Position numbers and translations under genes: made by a program. Shown piece by piece: positions 1 to 8,629 of a stretch of DNA of 64,000 nucleotides (positions within the stretch are counted from its first letter, which is position 1; each line of letters begins with the position of its first letter). Source of the DNA: Streptococcus sp. DD12 (GTDB lineage Bacteria > Bacillota > Bacilli > Lactobacillales > Streptococcaceae); the NCBI RefSeq assembly GCF_001578885.1, contig NZ_KQ969495.1, positions 1,037,123-1,101,122 of the forward strand, written 5' to 3'. Below the pieces are notes generated by a model that saw nothing but the letters and a program-made list of their open reading frames with translations, was not told the origin of the DNA and ran no database searches.

Positions 1-216
1 GCCCATCCAAACAAATGCCACCACCCACAAAAAACTAGCCCCTAGCAAAAAAAGAGGATTTTGGGGGTGGTGCCGTAAGAGTTGGCTATACTGATAGAGC
101 ACAAGACCTAAAAGAAACAGTAAGGCCAAGACAAAATGGTCGTTGAAAACAAAACGTAAATAACGCAAGGAACTTTGCCAAAAGGCCAGTCGCCTCCGGG
201 TAAATAAGGCATTCAT
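1..216 (-). CDS. ecsB: EcsB-type ABC transporter permease, N-terminal fragment
   Basis: Only the first 72 codons are in the window; the gene continues past the left edge. The ATG at 216 overlaps the stop of the ATPase gene (ATGA), so the two are translationally coupled. The visible N-terminus is basic (TRRRLAFW) and is followed by two hydrophobic stretches, as expected for a polytopic permease. In Firmicutes the EcsAB exporter affects protein secretion and competence, and in streptococci it commonly lies divergent to hit, as here. The assignment rests on this context and on the N-terminal pattern, since the rest of the protein cannot be seen. Confidence 0.8.
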   Translation of the reverse strand, partial: MNALFTRRRLAFWQSSLRYLRFVFNDHFVLALLFLLGLVLYQYSQLLRHHPQNPLFLLGASFLWVVAFVWMG

Positions 217-947
217 CTCTCAGTCACTCCTTGGGTCAAGGACAAGTAGAGGCTTGTCAAATCCGCATTTGGCTTATCTAACTGACGACGCAAGTCCTCT
301 AAATCACCAAAGGCTTTAACTTCCCCCTTATCTAAAACGATAAAACGGTCACAGATTTTTTCAGCCGAATCAAGAACGTGTGTGGACATAAGGATAGCCG
401 TCCCCTTGGCTTTTTCAGCTTGCAGGAGGTCTACCAGGTCATGAATGGCAACAGGGTCTAGCCCCAGAAAAGGTTCGTCCACAATCAGCAAACGAGGCTG
501 GAGCATCAAAGCCTGAATAATCATCACCTTCTGCTTCATCCCTTTAGAAAATTGCGTCGGGAACCAATCTAACTGTTCACTCAGGCGAAAGCGCTCTAAG
601 AGCCCCTGAACTGTCTCCCAGGTGCTTTCAGCTGGCAAATCGTAAGCCATGATGACGGTTTCCAGATGTTCCCGAAGGGTCAGTTCTTCATACAGGCTAG
701 GGGTTTCTGGGATAAAACCAATTTGCCGACGAAAACCAGCCCTGTCCTCTTCCAGGCTCTTGCCATCTAACAAAATCTGACCACTATAGGGACGCAGGCG
801 CCCGGTAATTTCATGAATAGTCGTTGACTTTCCGGCTCCATTCAGACCGATAAGCCCCACCAATTCCCCATCCGCCACTTCAAAAGAAACCTGTTTGAGG
901 ACTGGAGTGTTGGCATAACCTCCGACCAATTGTTCTACTTTTAACAT
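213..947 (-). CDS. ecsA: EcsA ABC transporter ATP-binding protein
   Basis: This is a 244-aa ABC ATPase that should power the EcsB permease next to it. The Walker A motif GLNGAGKST is at residues 34-42, a degenerate signature FSKGMKQ at 133-139, Walker B LLIVDEP at 153-159, and the H-loop His at about 190. The open frame extends 35 codons further upstream, but I start it at the Met of MLKVEQL (947) because the extension crosses the promoter and has no homologous look. It is transcribed away from hit, with an extended -10 promoter between the two genes. Length and motifs are normal for EcsA. Confidence 0.9.
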   Translation of the reverse strand: MLKVEQLVGGYANTPVLKQVSFEVADGELVGLIGLNGAGKSTTIHEITGRLRPYSGQILLDGKSLEEDRAGFRRQIGFIPETPSLYEELTLREHLETVIMAYDLPAESTWETVQGLLERFRLSEQLDWFPTQFSKGMKQKVMIIQALMLQPRLLIVDEPFLGLDPVAIHDLVDLLQAEKAKGTAILMSTHVLDSAEKICDRFIVLDKGEVKAFGDLEDLRRQLDKPNADLTSLYLSLTQGVTER

Positions 948-977
948 ATTCTCACCATTTTTTGATATACTTAGTTT

Positions 978-986
978 ATTATACCA
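978..986 (-). promoter_or_regulatory. Extended -10 promoter of ecsAB
   Basis: Read on the minus strand the motif is TGGTATAAT, an extended -10 (TG-n-TATAAT), 30 nt before the ecsA ATG. No convincing -35 is seen, which is usual for extended -10 promoters. Confidence 0.6.
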
Positions 987-1011
987 AATTAAGCACAATG
1001 AGGGAGGCTTC

Positions 1012-1425
1012 ATGGATAATTGTATTTTTTGCCAAATCGTAGCAGGTGACATTCCTGCCTCAAAAATTTACGAAGATGACAAGGTTCTGGCCTTCTTGGA
1101 TATTTCACAAACCACCAAGGGCCACACCCTAGTTATCCCCAAAGAGCACGTCCGAAATGTCTTGGCCATGGATGCCATCACGAGCCAAGACCTCTTTTCA
1201 CGTTTACCCAAGTTAGCGCGTGCGGTTCAAAAGGCCACTGGGGCTAGTGGTCTCAACATCCTCAATAATAACGAAGAAGCTGCTGGTCAAACCGTATTTC
1301 ACGCCCACGTCCATCTGATTCCCCGCTATGGTAATACAGATGGCATCAACATCCAATTTACAGAACACGCCCCTGATTTTGAAGCTTTAGGACAACTGGC
1401 TCAAAGCATTGCCAAGGAGGTCTAA
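1012..1425 (+). CDS. hit: HIT family hydrolase
   Basis: A 137-aa histidine-triad nucleotide-binding protein (Hint-like). The triad HAHVH is at residues 97-101, where the central His is the nucleophile that attacks nucleoside phosphoramidates. A Cys pair (C4, C7) near the N-terminus is typical of bacterial Hit proteins. A good ribosome site (GGGAGG) precedes the ATG. It is divergent from ecsAB, a gene order widely kept in streptococci. A small membrane-protein gene follows one base after its stop and is probably cotranscribed. Confidence 0.93.
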   Translation: MDNCIFCQIVAGDIPASKIYEDDKVLAFLDISQTTKGHTLVIPKEHVRNVLAMDAITSQDLFSRLPKLARAVQKATGASGLNILNNNEEAAGQTVFHAHVHLIPRYGNTDGINIQFTEHAPDFEALGQLAQSIAKEV

Positions 1426-1426
1426 G

Positions 1427-1732
1427 ATGCGCTGGAAAACAAGAACTCTTGTAACCGTCGGTCTCCTTGGTTACGGCGCTTATCGCCTCTATCAAAAACG
1501 GCAGGCCATCGCTGACTTGCTGTCCGAAAGCCAAGAACGATTGCCGAAAATCCAAGCGGATCTCGCAAACATCACGGATCGACTGGCTGACATCCAAGCG
1601 ATGACACCGACCTTGGAGAAGGCAGGACGTGATTTACAGCGCCACTTAGCCCACTACCAGACTGAAAGAGCCTACCGCTTAGAAACCATCGCAAACATTG
1701 CCCAAAAATACAGCCCCAAAGAAGATAACTAG
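1427..1732 (+). CDS. Small membrane-anchored coiled-coil protein downstream of hit
   Basis: A 101-aa protein of unknown function. I start it at the ATG at 1427, because AAGGAGG ends 6 nt before it inside the end of hit; the six-codon upstream extension has no ribosome site. The N-terminus has a short hydrophobic segment after a basic start (about residues 5-17), and the rest is Gln/Leu/Lys-rich and predicted helical or coiled coil. Similar small proteins follow hit in many streptococci. It ends at a strong hairpin terminator. No enzymatic motif is visible. Confidence 0.75.
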   Translation: MRWKTRTLVTVGLLGYGAYRLYQKRQAIADLLSESQERLPKIQADLANITDRLADIQAMTPTLEKAGRDLQRHLAHYQTERAYRLETIANIAQKYSPKEDN

Positions 1733-1738
1733 CCTAAA

Positions 1739-1769
1739 AAGAGCCACAGAATACGATTCTGTGGCTCTT
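1739..1769. terminator. Bidirectional intrinsic terminator
   Basis: A perfect 14-bp stem with a 3-nt loop lies between the convergent hit operon and the ABC-2 exporter genes. On the minus strand it is followed by TTTTTA, and on the plus strand by a weaker pyrimidine tract, so it probably serves both sides. Confidence 0.85.
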
Positions 1770-1801
1770 CTTTCGTGCGTTATAAGAGAGGTCGCCAGCG
1801 C

Positions 1802-3001
1802 TTAGCGTCTGGTGAGCCCCCGTTTGAAACTTTGCCAGAGCCCTAGGTCATCCGTTTGTAAGATAAGACCGCTGTAGGAACGACCGATGAAGCCCACCAA
1901 AGCAAAGGTGGCGAGGACCAGGATAGCCAAGGAGACCAATGCTTCCCCTTGACTGGCAAAGCCATTGATAACTCGGATAGGCATAAAAAAGCTTGACAAG
2001 AAGGGAACAAAAGAACCCAGGCTGACAATAAGACTATTCGATTGACCAAGGTAGATACTGCCAAAAAGGCCAAGCATGACCAGATAGAGGACAGGCTGGG
2101 AAGCTTTATTAGCATCTTCAGGTCTTGCAACGATAGCCCCACACAGGGCTGACAAAGCTACATAAATAATTAACCCAAAGATGATAAACAAGAGATTAAT
2201 CAGGTCAAAGTGTTTTAAAACAGCTTGCAAGAGAGGTTGAAATTGCTGCAACCAATCCTTGGTTTCTGGAAGACGACTCGCCACTTGATAGGTCAAGACA
2301 GCGCCTAGCGCATAGATAACCAACTGGGTCACAATAACAGCCGCCACCACCAAGAGCCTACTGTAAAAGTAAGTGGAAGCCTTCATGCTAGAAAAGACCA
2401 CTTCCATGATTTTGGTGCCTTTTTCACTGGCAATTTCTTGGGCTGTGTTGGCCGAATAAAAGAGCAATAAAATATAGAGAACGGCAACCATTCCATAAAA
2501 AGAAATCGTTTTGGCTAAACTATCGGTGTTTTCTTTGGCAGATACTTTTTCAACCAATTGGGCTTGGTCCTGCAAGGTTGTCACTTGGTCAACAGACAGT
2601 TGCGCCCTAGCTACATTACTGGCCACCTGTAGCGTCTGCAAATGCCCATTGATAAGAAGTTTATCATTAGCTGACAACCTTTGTTTGGCACGGTAAGTCG
2701 CCTGATAGTGCCCCTCATCTTGTGTAATCAGGAGATAGCCCATAATGTCATCAGAATCAAGGGCATCCTTAGCCTTTTCTTGGCTGGTGTAGCTCTTAAA
2801 GACCTTTTCCTTGAAGACTTGATTGACCTGATTGTCTTGGCTGACCACGGCGATGGTGTCCGATTGCGCATTTTTAGCAAAGTAGTTCCCAGCAAAGCTA
2901 ATCCCAATGAAGAGAAAAGGGGACAACACCATAAAGACAAAACTCCAAGAACGCACTTGGCGCTTGTAGCCACTGCTAAAAACGGTCCATACTTTTGTCA
3001 T
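1802..3001 (-). CDS. ABC-2 type transporter permease (NatB-like)
   Basis: A 399-aa permease. It has one membrane segment near residues 25-45, a large extracytoplasmic loop, and at least five further segments in the C-terminal half, the layout of the NatB/ABC-2 exporter family. I start it at the Met of MTKVWTVF (3001), whose ATG overlaps the stop of the upstream ATPase frame (ATGA). The partner ATPase is frameshifted, so this permease may lack its motor unless that shift is an assembly error. Substrate unknown; Na+ and antimicrobial export are known for relatives. Confidence 0.85.
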   Translation of the reverse strand: MTKVWTVFSSGYKRQVRSWSFVFMVLSPFLFIGISFAGNYFAKNAQSDTIAVVSQDNQVNQVFKEKVFKSYTSQEKAKDALDSDDIMGYLLITQDEGHYQATYRAKQRLSANDKLLINGHLQTLQVASNVARAQLSVDQVTTLQDQAQLVEKVSAKENTDSLAKTISFYGMVAVLYILLLFYSANTAQEIASEKGTKIMEVVFSSMKASTYFYSRLLVVAAVIVTQLVIYALGAVLTYQVASRLPETKDWLQQFQPLLQAVLKHFDLINLLFIIFGLIIYVALSALCGAIVARPEDANKASQPVLYLVMLGLFGSIYLGQSNSLIVSLGSFVPFLSSFFMPIRVINGFASQGEALVSLAILVLATFALVGFIGRSYSGLILQTDDLGLWQSFKRGLTRR

Positions 3002-3898
3002 GCTTTGTCTCCTCCTTGTGCAATCCACTTAAAGATTTCATCTAAACTTGGGGCCTCCTGAACAAAGGTCGTCACATATTGCCCCTCGGTCAATGCGTCA
3101 AATAAAGCTGGACCTGCTGCTTCATCATCAATTTTCAACAACCAGTTGCCATCTTTTTGCAAATCAGCGGCCTCCACATGGGGAAGGGCTTCCAGTTGCT
3201 CTTGGCTTTTCTGGCTAGAAGTCAAAATCCGGGTCTTACCAAAATGATTGCGCACCTCTTGGATACTTCCGTTTAAAACGATATCCCCATCTCGAATCAT
3301 CAGTAAATCGTCACAGATTTCTTGGACATTGGTCATCACATGGTCTGAAAAAAAGGATTAAAGCCCCCCGTTGCTTCTCGGCTAAAATGACTTCTTTGAG
3401 TAAGGCAGTATTAACGGGGTCCAACCCAGAGAAGGGTTCATCCAAAATAATCAAATCTGGCTGGTGAATCAAGGTAATGATGAGTTGGATTTTTTGCTGA
3501 TTTCCCTTAGACAAGGACTTGATTTTGTCGGTCATTCGTCCCTTGACAGCCAGACGTTCCATCCATTCGGGAAGGTCCTTTTTGACCTGGCTAGCGGATA
3601 ACCCTTTTAATTGGGCCAAGTACTGCACCTGCTCTAAGACAGTCCATTTGGGCATGAGACTCCGTTCTTCTGGCAAATAACCAATCCGAGAATAGAGAGA
3701 TTGACGAATGGGTTGTCCCTCAAAAAGAATTTCACCCTCGAAGCGTAGAAAACGCAAAATGGAGTGAAAAAGTGTTGTTTTCCCAGAACCATTTTTTCCA
3801 ATGATTCCAACAATATGCCCGGCACTCGCTTGAAAACTCAAGCCATGGAGCACTTCTTTGTCCCCAAAGCGCTTGACGAGCTCTTTGACTTCTAGCAT
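2998..3898 (-). pseudogene. ABC-2 exporter ATP-binding protein (NatA-like), frameshifted
   Basis: Two overlapping frames make up one ATPase of about 300 aa. The first (3898 to about 3350) carries Walker A GKNGSGKTT (34-42), the signature LSKGNQQK, Walker B and the D-loop. The second (about 3355 to 2998) carries the H-loop region and the C-terminal domain. The break is at a run of seven A on the plus strand (3348-3354). With six, the reading becomes ALILFSDHVMTNVQEICDD, exactly the expected H-loop, so one base is extra. It is either a real inactivation, transcriptional slippage on the run, or a sequencing error. It is coupled to the permease by ATGA. Confidence 0.85.
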
Positions 3899-4026
3899 AA
3901 ACCTCTCCTTTATTTCATAAATACCTGTTTGAGTATCAAAGTACTTTCTATTATAGCAGACCTACAAGGTTTTTTAAAGATTTTTTAAGGAAGGCTTAGC
4001 AACATATCCTGCTTTAGCTTGGCAAA

Positions 4027-4058
4027 CAAAAACCCCAGCCGGCTAGCGACTTGGGGGT
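4027..4058 (-). terminator. Terminator after the purine permease
   Basis: On the minus strand ACCCC pairs with GGGGT around a partly paired interior and is followed by TTTTTGTTT. It lies just after the permease stop. Confidence 0.6.
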
Positions 4059-4071
4059 AATTGTCTCTTTT

Positions 4072-5508
4072 TTATAAAACAGCTAGGCTGATAAAGTTGA
4101 GAATAAAGAGGGCATCCAAAACCCAGATGATGGCATGAACATCTTTGGCCTTGCCTTGAACCACTTTACTAAAGGTGTATACAATGAAGCCTGTCGCAAT
4201 TCCCATGGTGATACTATAAGCAAATCCCATAAAGATAGTCATAAAGAAGGCAGGAATGGCTTCACCCAAATCGTCCCAATCGATTTCCTTGAGGTTTGAC
4301 AGCATCATGACCCCAACCATAATCAGCACTGCAGCAGTTGCTTGACTTGGCACAATAGATAAGAGTGGGCTAAAGAAGCTTGACAGAGCAAAGAGCACCG
4401 CCACAACGAGAGCTGTCAGACCTGTCCGACCACCAGCTCCGATTCCGGCTGCTGATTCGACATAAGTCGTCACATTTGATGTTCCGGCCAAGGCACCAAC
4501 TGTTGTCCCGACCATATCGGAAAAGAGCGCCTTATCCATTTTAGTTTGAAGCCCTTTCGTCTGAGCCACTTCCTTATCGCTGGAAATGTTGAAGATACCA
4601 GCCTTAGCGCCAGTTCCTACCAAGGTTCCGATATTATCAAAGACATCGGTCAAGACAAAGGCCAAGATGGTCAATAAGACCTCAGGCAAACGCCCGCTTT
4701 GTGAAAAGAGGGCCACAATCCCTTTGCTTCCAACGGCCTGTCCTGCAATTTTACCCAAGTCATGGAAAGCAGATACAGGGCTACTTGCTGCCCAGTTGAT
4801 GGCCGACAAGTCGACCACACCTGCAAAAATCGCAATGATGGTTGTCAAAGCGATGGCAATCAATACCCCGCCTTTGATGTTACGGATTACGAAAAAGGCG
4901 GTAATAAAGATAGCCACAACTGCCAAGAGGACGGCTGGCGTATTCAAGTGTACCAAAGATGGGGTTGCACTGGCACTAGCCGTGATAGAGCCAGTCCCTT
5001 TATTGGCATCACCTGTCACAGTATAAGTACCCGCGTCAATAGCAAACTGGAGCAAGCCGGCATTTTTCAACCCAACATAAGTCAAAAAGACACCAATACC
5101 AGCAGACATAGCTTTTTTCAGACCATCAGGAATTTCATCAATAATCATCCGACGCACACGTGTCAGCGTAATCACAATTGAAATCAGCCCACAGATGAAG
5201 ACCATAGCCAGCGCTTCTTGCCATGTATAGCCCAAACTAAAACATACGGTATAAGTGAAAAAGGCATTGAGTCCCATTCCAGGTGCCATGGCATAAGGAA
5301 TGTTGGCGTAAAAGGCCATCATAAGAGTCCCTGCAACAGCGCCAATAATCGTTGCGAGGAAAACACCCTGAGCAGGCATCCCTGTCTGTCCCAAGATAGA
5401 AGGGTTGACAAAGAGGATGTAACTCATGGCAAAGAAAGTTGTCAAACCAGCCATCAGTTCTGTGCGAACGTCCGTCTGGTTTTCTTTAAGTTTGAAAAAT
5501 TTGTCCAT
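4072..5508 (-). CDS. Purine (guanine/hypoxanthine) permease, NCS2/AzgA type
   Basis: A 478-aa membrane protein with about 12 to 14 hydrophobic segments. It begins with the family pattern FKLKENQTDVRTELMAG and keeps the glycine-rich NIPYAMAPGMGLNAFF segment around residues 70-85 and TSNVTTYVESAAGI near 340-355, features of the PbuG/AzgA proton-coupled purine transporters. It should import hypoxanthine, guanine or adenine for salvage. Single-gene transcript with its own promoter and terminator. I found no purine riboswitch in the leader. Exact substrate is not decided by sequence alone. Confidence 0.88.
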   Translation of the reverse strand: MDKFFKLKENQTDVRTELMAGLTTFFAMSYILFVNPSILGQTGMPAQGVFLATIIGAVAGTLMMAFYANIPYAMAPGMGLNAFFTYTVCFSLGYTWQEALAMVFICGLISIVITLTRVRRMIIDEIPDGLKKAMSAGIGVFLTYVGLKNAGLLQFAIDAGTYTVTGDANKGTGSITASASATPSLVHLNTPAVLLAVVAIFITAFFVIRNIKGGVLIAIALTTIIAIFAGVVDLSAINWAASSPVSAFHDLGKIAGQAVGSKGIVALFSQSGRLPEVLLTILAFVLTDVFDNIGTLVGTGAKAGIFNISSDKEVAQTKGLQTKMDKALFSDMVGTTVGALAGTSNVTTYVESAAGIGAGGRTGLTALVVAVLFALSSFFSPLLSIVPSQATAAVLIMVGVMMLSNLKEIDWDDLGEAIPAFFMTIFMGFAYSITMGIATGFIVYTFSKVVQGKAKDVHAIIWVLDALFILNFISLAVL

Positions 5509-5547
5509 TAGGTCTAATGAAACTCCTTTAAAATAAAAATACTCTTA

Positions 5548-5576
5548 ATTTTAACTAAAATTTCCAACACTGGCAA
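5548..5576 (-). promoter_or_regulatory. Promoter of the purine permease gene
   Basis: Minus-strand TTGCCA (5576-5571), a 17-nt spacer and TAAAAT (5553-5548). This is near-consensus sigma-A and lies 40 nt before the ATG. Confidence 0.65.
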
Positions 5577-5735
5577 GTTCGTTGCCCAAATGTATGCGTT
5601 ATCTTTCGTAAAAACTCGCTTTAAGAAGCTTTTTTCAGTCAAATTCTTACAAAACGCTCCTATTATTCTCTTGTATTGGTCGAAATCAACCAAAAACGTT
5701 CGGCTTTTTTATCAGCCCCTTATTGCACTTGCCTA

Positions 5736-5744
5736 TGCTATAAT
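5736..5744 (+). promoter_or_regulatory. Extended -10 giving a leaderless mRNA
   Basis: TGCTATAAT (5736-5744) is a perfect extended -10. Only six bases separate it from the ATG at 5751, so transcription should begin at or within a base of the start codon. No Shine-Dalgarno sequence is present. Confidence 0.65.
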
Positions 5745-5750
5745 AAAGCT

Positions 5751-6563
5751 ATGACTTCAAAACTAATCGCCCTAGATTTGGATGGCACCTTGCTCCATAG
5801 CGATGGCACCATCTCTGACTACACCAAAAAAACACTTAAAGCCCTTGAGAAACAAGGCCATTTACCGATTATTACGACGGGACGCCCCTATCGCATGGCT
5901 TGGGATTATTACCATGAGCTGGGCTTAAGCACCCCCATGATTAATTTTAATGGCTCCTTGACCCATCTCCCCCATCAAAACTGGAATAAAACCCTCAGTA
6001 TCACCATTGATAAACATTACCTTTTTAGCATGCTTGATCAACTTGAGGCCTTTGAGGTGGATGCGCTGGCTAGCGAATACCGTCGAAAATTCTATCTGAC
6101 CACTTTAGATGACCAAGTCATTGCCCCAGAGCTGTTCGGGGTTAAACGTTTCATCTCGCAAATGCAACTGCAACGCGACAAAATCACAGACGACCCAAAT
6201 GGTATCCTTTTTCAAACCCATGCCGAGGATAAGTATGCCCTCGGTGACAGCATGCGTCACTATTATAAGGATGAAATTGAAATCAATACTTGGGGTGGAC
6301 CCCTCAATATCTTAGAATGTTCTGCCAAAGGCATCAACAAGGCTTTCGCTCTCAACTACCTCTTAGACATCTATCAGAAAGACCGCAAGGACCTGATTGC
6401 TTTTGGTGATGAGCACAATGACACCGAGATGCTGGATTTTGCTGGCCTTGGTTACGCCATGAAAAACTGTAGCCCTGTTTTACTGCCTCATGCTGACCGC
6501 CAAACCCAATGGACCAACGATGAGGACGGGGTAGCCCGTACCTTGGAAAATCTCTTTTTATGA
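5751..6563 (+). CDS. Cof-type HAD-IIB phosphatase
   Basis: A 270-aa HAD hydrolase. Motif I is DLDGT (residues 9-13; D9 is the nucleophile and D11 the acid/base), motif II is in IITTGRPY, and the Mg-binding motif IV is FGDEHNDTEML near residue 220. The long central cap is typical of Cof/YidA sugar-phosphate and flavin phosphatases, but the substrate cannot be read from sequence. The frame runs 25 codons further upstream through the promoter, so I take the ATG at 5751 (MTSKLIALDLDG). The mRNA is probably leaderless. A terminator follows the stop. Confidence 0.88.
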   Translation: MTSKLIALDLDGTLLHSDGTISDYTKKTLKALEKQGHLPIITTGRPYRMAWDYYHELGLSTPMINFNGSLTHLPHQNWNKTLSITIDKHYLFSMLDQLEAFEVDALASEYRRKFYLTTLDDQVIAPELFGVKRFISQMQLQRDKITDDPNGILFQTHAEDKYALGDSMRHYYKDEIEINTWGGPLNILECSAKGINKAFALNYLLDIYQKDRKDLIAFGDEHNDTEMLDFAGLGYAMKNCSPVLLPHADRQTQWTNDEDGVARTLENLFL

Positions 6564-6565
6564 TA

Positions 6566-6613
6566 AAAAAGCACCTGAAAACGTCCAAGAAGTGACACAT
6601 TCTGGTGCTTTTT
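6566..6613 (+). terminator. Terminator of the HAD gene
   Basis: AAAAAGCACC pairs with GGTGCTTTTT across a loop of 28 nt, and the right arm supplies the T-run. Confidence 0.6.
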
Positions 6614-6656
6614 GCCTGTTTTTGAGCTATTTTTCTGAATTTTCCCTAAAAACCTA

Positions 6657-6685
6657 TTGACAATTTTATGAAACCGTTTTACAAT
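6657..6685 (+). promoter_or_regulatory. Promoter of the mannose PTS operon with overlapping cre-like site
   Basis: TTGACA (6657-6662), 17 nt, TACAAT (6680-6685): a strong sigma-A promoter. A cre-like sequence TGAAACCGTTTTACA (6669-6683) covers the spacer and part of the -10. It is one base longer than the cre consensus, so its status is uncertain. Confidence 0.75.
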
Positions 6686-6737
6686 AAATGAGTTCTAGAA
6701 AGCATCTGCTTCCGATTTCATTTTTTTTCAAGAAAAA

Positions 6738-6751
6738 AGAGAGCGGTTTCA
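6738..6751 (-). promoter_or_regulatory. cre site (CcpA binding) in the man leader
   Basis: Minus-strand TGAAACCGCTCTCT matches the cre core TGNAANCGNWNNCW at every fixed position. It lies 53 nt downstream of the man -10, where CcpA bound with HPr-Ser-P would block elongation. Confidence 0.6.
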
Positions 6752-6781
6752 GACAAAATTTATCAAGGAGGTAGAACACGA

Positions 6782-7777
6782 ATGGGAATCGGAATTGTGA
6801 TTGCCAGTCACGGCAAGTTCGCTGAGGGGATTCACCAATCAGGCTCTATGATCTTCGGCGATCAAGAGAAAGTACAAGTGGTTACTTTCATGCCTAATGA
6901 AGGCCCAGACGACCTTTACGCCCACTTCAACGATGCCATCGCAACATTTGATGCTAACGATGAAGTTCTTGTCCTTGCGGACCTTTGGAGTGGCTCGCCC
7001 TTTAACCAAGCCAGTCGTGTCATGGGGGAAAACCCTGACCGTAAGATGGCAATCATCACCGGATTAAACTTGCCGATGTTGATCCAAGCTTACACCGAAC
7101 GGTTGATGGATGCCAATGCAGGCGTTGAGCAAGTGGCGGCAAACATCATCAAGGAAGCTAAGGACGGTGTCAAAGCCTTGCCTGAAGAGCTTAACCCTGC
7201 CGAAGCAGAAGCCCCTGCTGCAACTAGTGAAGAAGCTGCCCCACAAGGTGCCATCCCTGAGGGAACTGTCATCGGAGACGGTAAACTTAAAATCAACTTG
7301 GCACGTGTTGATACACGTCTCTTGCACGGTCAGGTTGCAACCAACTGGACCCCATACTCTAAAGCAGACCGTATCATCGTTGCTTCAGATAGCGTTGCCC
7401 AAGATGACTTGCGTAAGCAATTGATCAAACAAGCGGCACCAAACGGTGTCCGGGCCAACGTTGTTCCTATCGCTAAACTGATTGAAGCCGCTAAAGATCC
7501 TCGCTTTGGAAACACGCATGCTTTGGTCTTGTTCGAAACCCCACAAGATGCCTTGCGCGCTATCGAAGGCGGTGTGCCAATCACCTCACTCAACATTGGT
7601 TCTATGGCACACTCAACTGGTAAAACCATGGTCAACAACGTTCTGTCTATGGACAAAGAAGACGTCGCTACTTTTGAAAAACTTCGCGACCTCGGTGTTG
7701 ACTTTGACGTCCGTAAGGTTGCCAACGATACCCCTAAAGATCTCTGGGAACTGATCAAAAAAGCCAACGTTCAATAA
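6782..7777 (+). CDS. manL: PTS mannose family transporter subunit IIAB
   Basis: 331 aa. The IIA domain (about 1-130) has its phosphorylatable His10 in IASHG. An Ala/Pro/Glu-rich linker spans about 135-165. The IIB domain follows with its active His182 in [13 protein letters not shown]. Phosphate passes HPr to H10 to H182 to the sugar (mannose, glucose, glucosamine) carried by IICD. It is the first gene of manLMN, with an excellent ribosome site (AAGGAGG). In streptococci this fused ManL is also a regulator of carbon catabolite control. All active-site residues are present. Confidence 0.97.
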   Translation: MGIGIVIASHGKFAEGIHQSGSMIFGDQEKVQVVTFMPNEGPDDLYAHFNDAIATFDANDEVLVLADLWSGSPFNQASRVMGENPDRKMAIITGLNLPMLIQAYTERLMDANAGVEQVAANIIKEAKDGVKALPEELNPAEAEAPAATSEEAAPQGAIPEGTVIGDGKLKINLARVDTRLLHGQVATNWTPYSKADRIIVASDSVAQDDLRKQLIKQAAPNGVRANVVPIAKLIEAAKDPRFGNTHALVLFETPQDALRAIEGGVPITSLNIGSMAHSTGKTMVNNVLSMDKEDVATFEKLRDLGVDFDVRKVANDTPKDLWELIKKANVQ

Positions 7778-7804
7778 TTCAAATAAAGAGAAAGGACAAA
7801 TAAC

Positions 7805-8611
7805 ATGTCAGTTATTTCCATTGTTCTGGTCCTTATCGTAGCCTTCTTGGCAGGGCTTGATGGGATTTTGGACCAATTCCAATTTCACCAACCACTGGTT
7901 GCTTGTACCTTGATTGGTCTTGCAACAGGGCATGCTAGCGCTGGAATTATCCTGGGTGGTAGCTTGCAATTTATCGCGCTCGGTTGGGCAAACATCGGTG
8001 CTGCAGTAGCTCCTGACGTTGCCCTAGCTTCCACAGCTGCCGCTGTCATCTTGGTAAAAGGTGGGGACTTCTCCACTCAAGGTATCGGTGTCGCAACTGC
8101 TGTCGCTGTCCCATTGGCCGTTGCTGGTCTTGCTTTGACCATGATTGTACGGACACTTTCTGTCGCAGTCGTTCATACAGCTGATGCAGCTGCAAAACGC
8201 GGTAATATCGGTGGTGTCGAACGTGCTCACTTCTTGGCACTCTTGCTTCAAGGGTTGCGTATTGCTATTCCAATCGCACTGCTCTTGGCCTTGCCAACAG
8301 AAACTGTACAAGCTATGCTTAATGCTATTCCTGCTTGGCTGAAAGACGGTATGACCATCGGTGGTGGTATGGTCGTAGCGGTTGGTTACGCTATGGTTAT
8401 CAACATGATGGCTTCTCGTGAAGTTTGGCCATTCTTCGCTCTTGGTTTTGTTTTCGCGGCTGTGACTGACTTCACCTTGATTGCCCTTGGAGCTATCGGT
8501 GTAGCCATTGCTCTCATCTACCTGAACTTGTCTAAACAAGGTGGTTCTGGAAACGCTGGTGGCGGTTCTAGTTCAGGTGACCCAATCGGCGACATTTTAG
8601 AAGACTACTAG
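7805..8611 (+). CDS. manM: PTS mannose family transporter subunit IIC
   Basis: 268 aa, a polytopic membrane protein that forms the sugar channel together with IID. It shows the IIC features: an N-terminal hydrophobic helix, the segment FLAGLDGILDQFQFHQPL, and Gly/Ala-rich helices. The C-terminus ends in a flexible Gly/Ser tract. It sits 27 nt after manL with its own ribosome site. In lactic acid bacteria ManM/ManN homologues are the receptor for pediocin-like class IIa bacteriocins. Confidence 0.96.
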   Translation: MSVISIVLVLIVAFLAGLDGILDQFQFHQPLVACTLIGLATGHASAGIILGGSLQFIALGWANIGAAVAPDVALASTAAAVILVKGGDFSTQGIGVATAVAVPLAVAGLALTMIVRTLSVAVVHTADAAAKRGNIGGVERAHFLALLLQGLRIAIPIALLLALPTETVQAMLNAIPAWLKDGMTIGGGMVVAVGYAMVINMMASREVWPFFALGFVFAAVTDFTLIALGAIGVAIALIYLNLSKQGGSGNAGGGSSSGDPIGDILEDY

Positions 8612-8629
8612 AAAGGGGAGCACTATCTT

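Noticed and set aside
5509..5750. Possible purine riboswitch before the purine permease
   Set aside because: The conserved core of purine riboswitches is not found; only a sigma-A promoter is visible.
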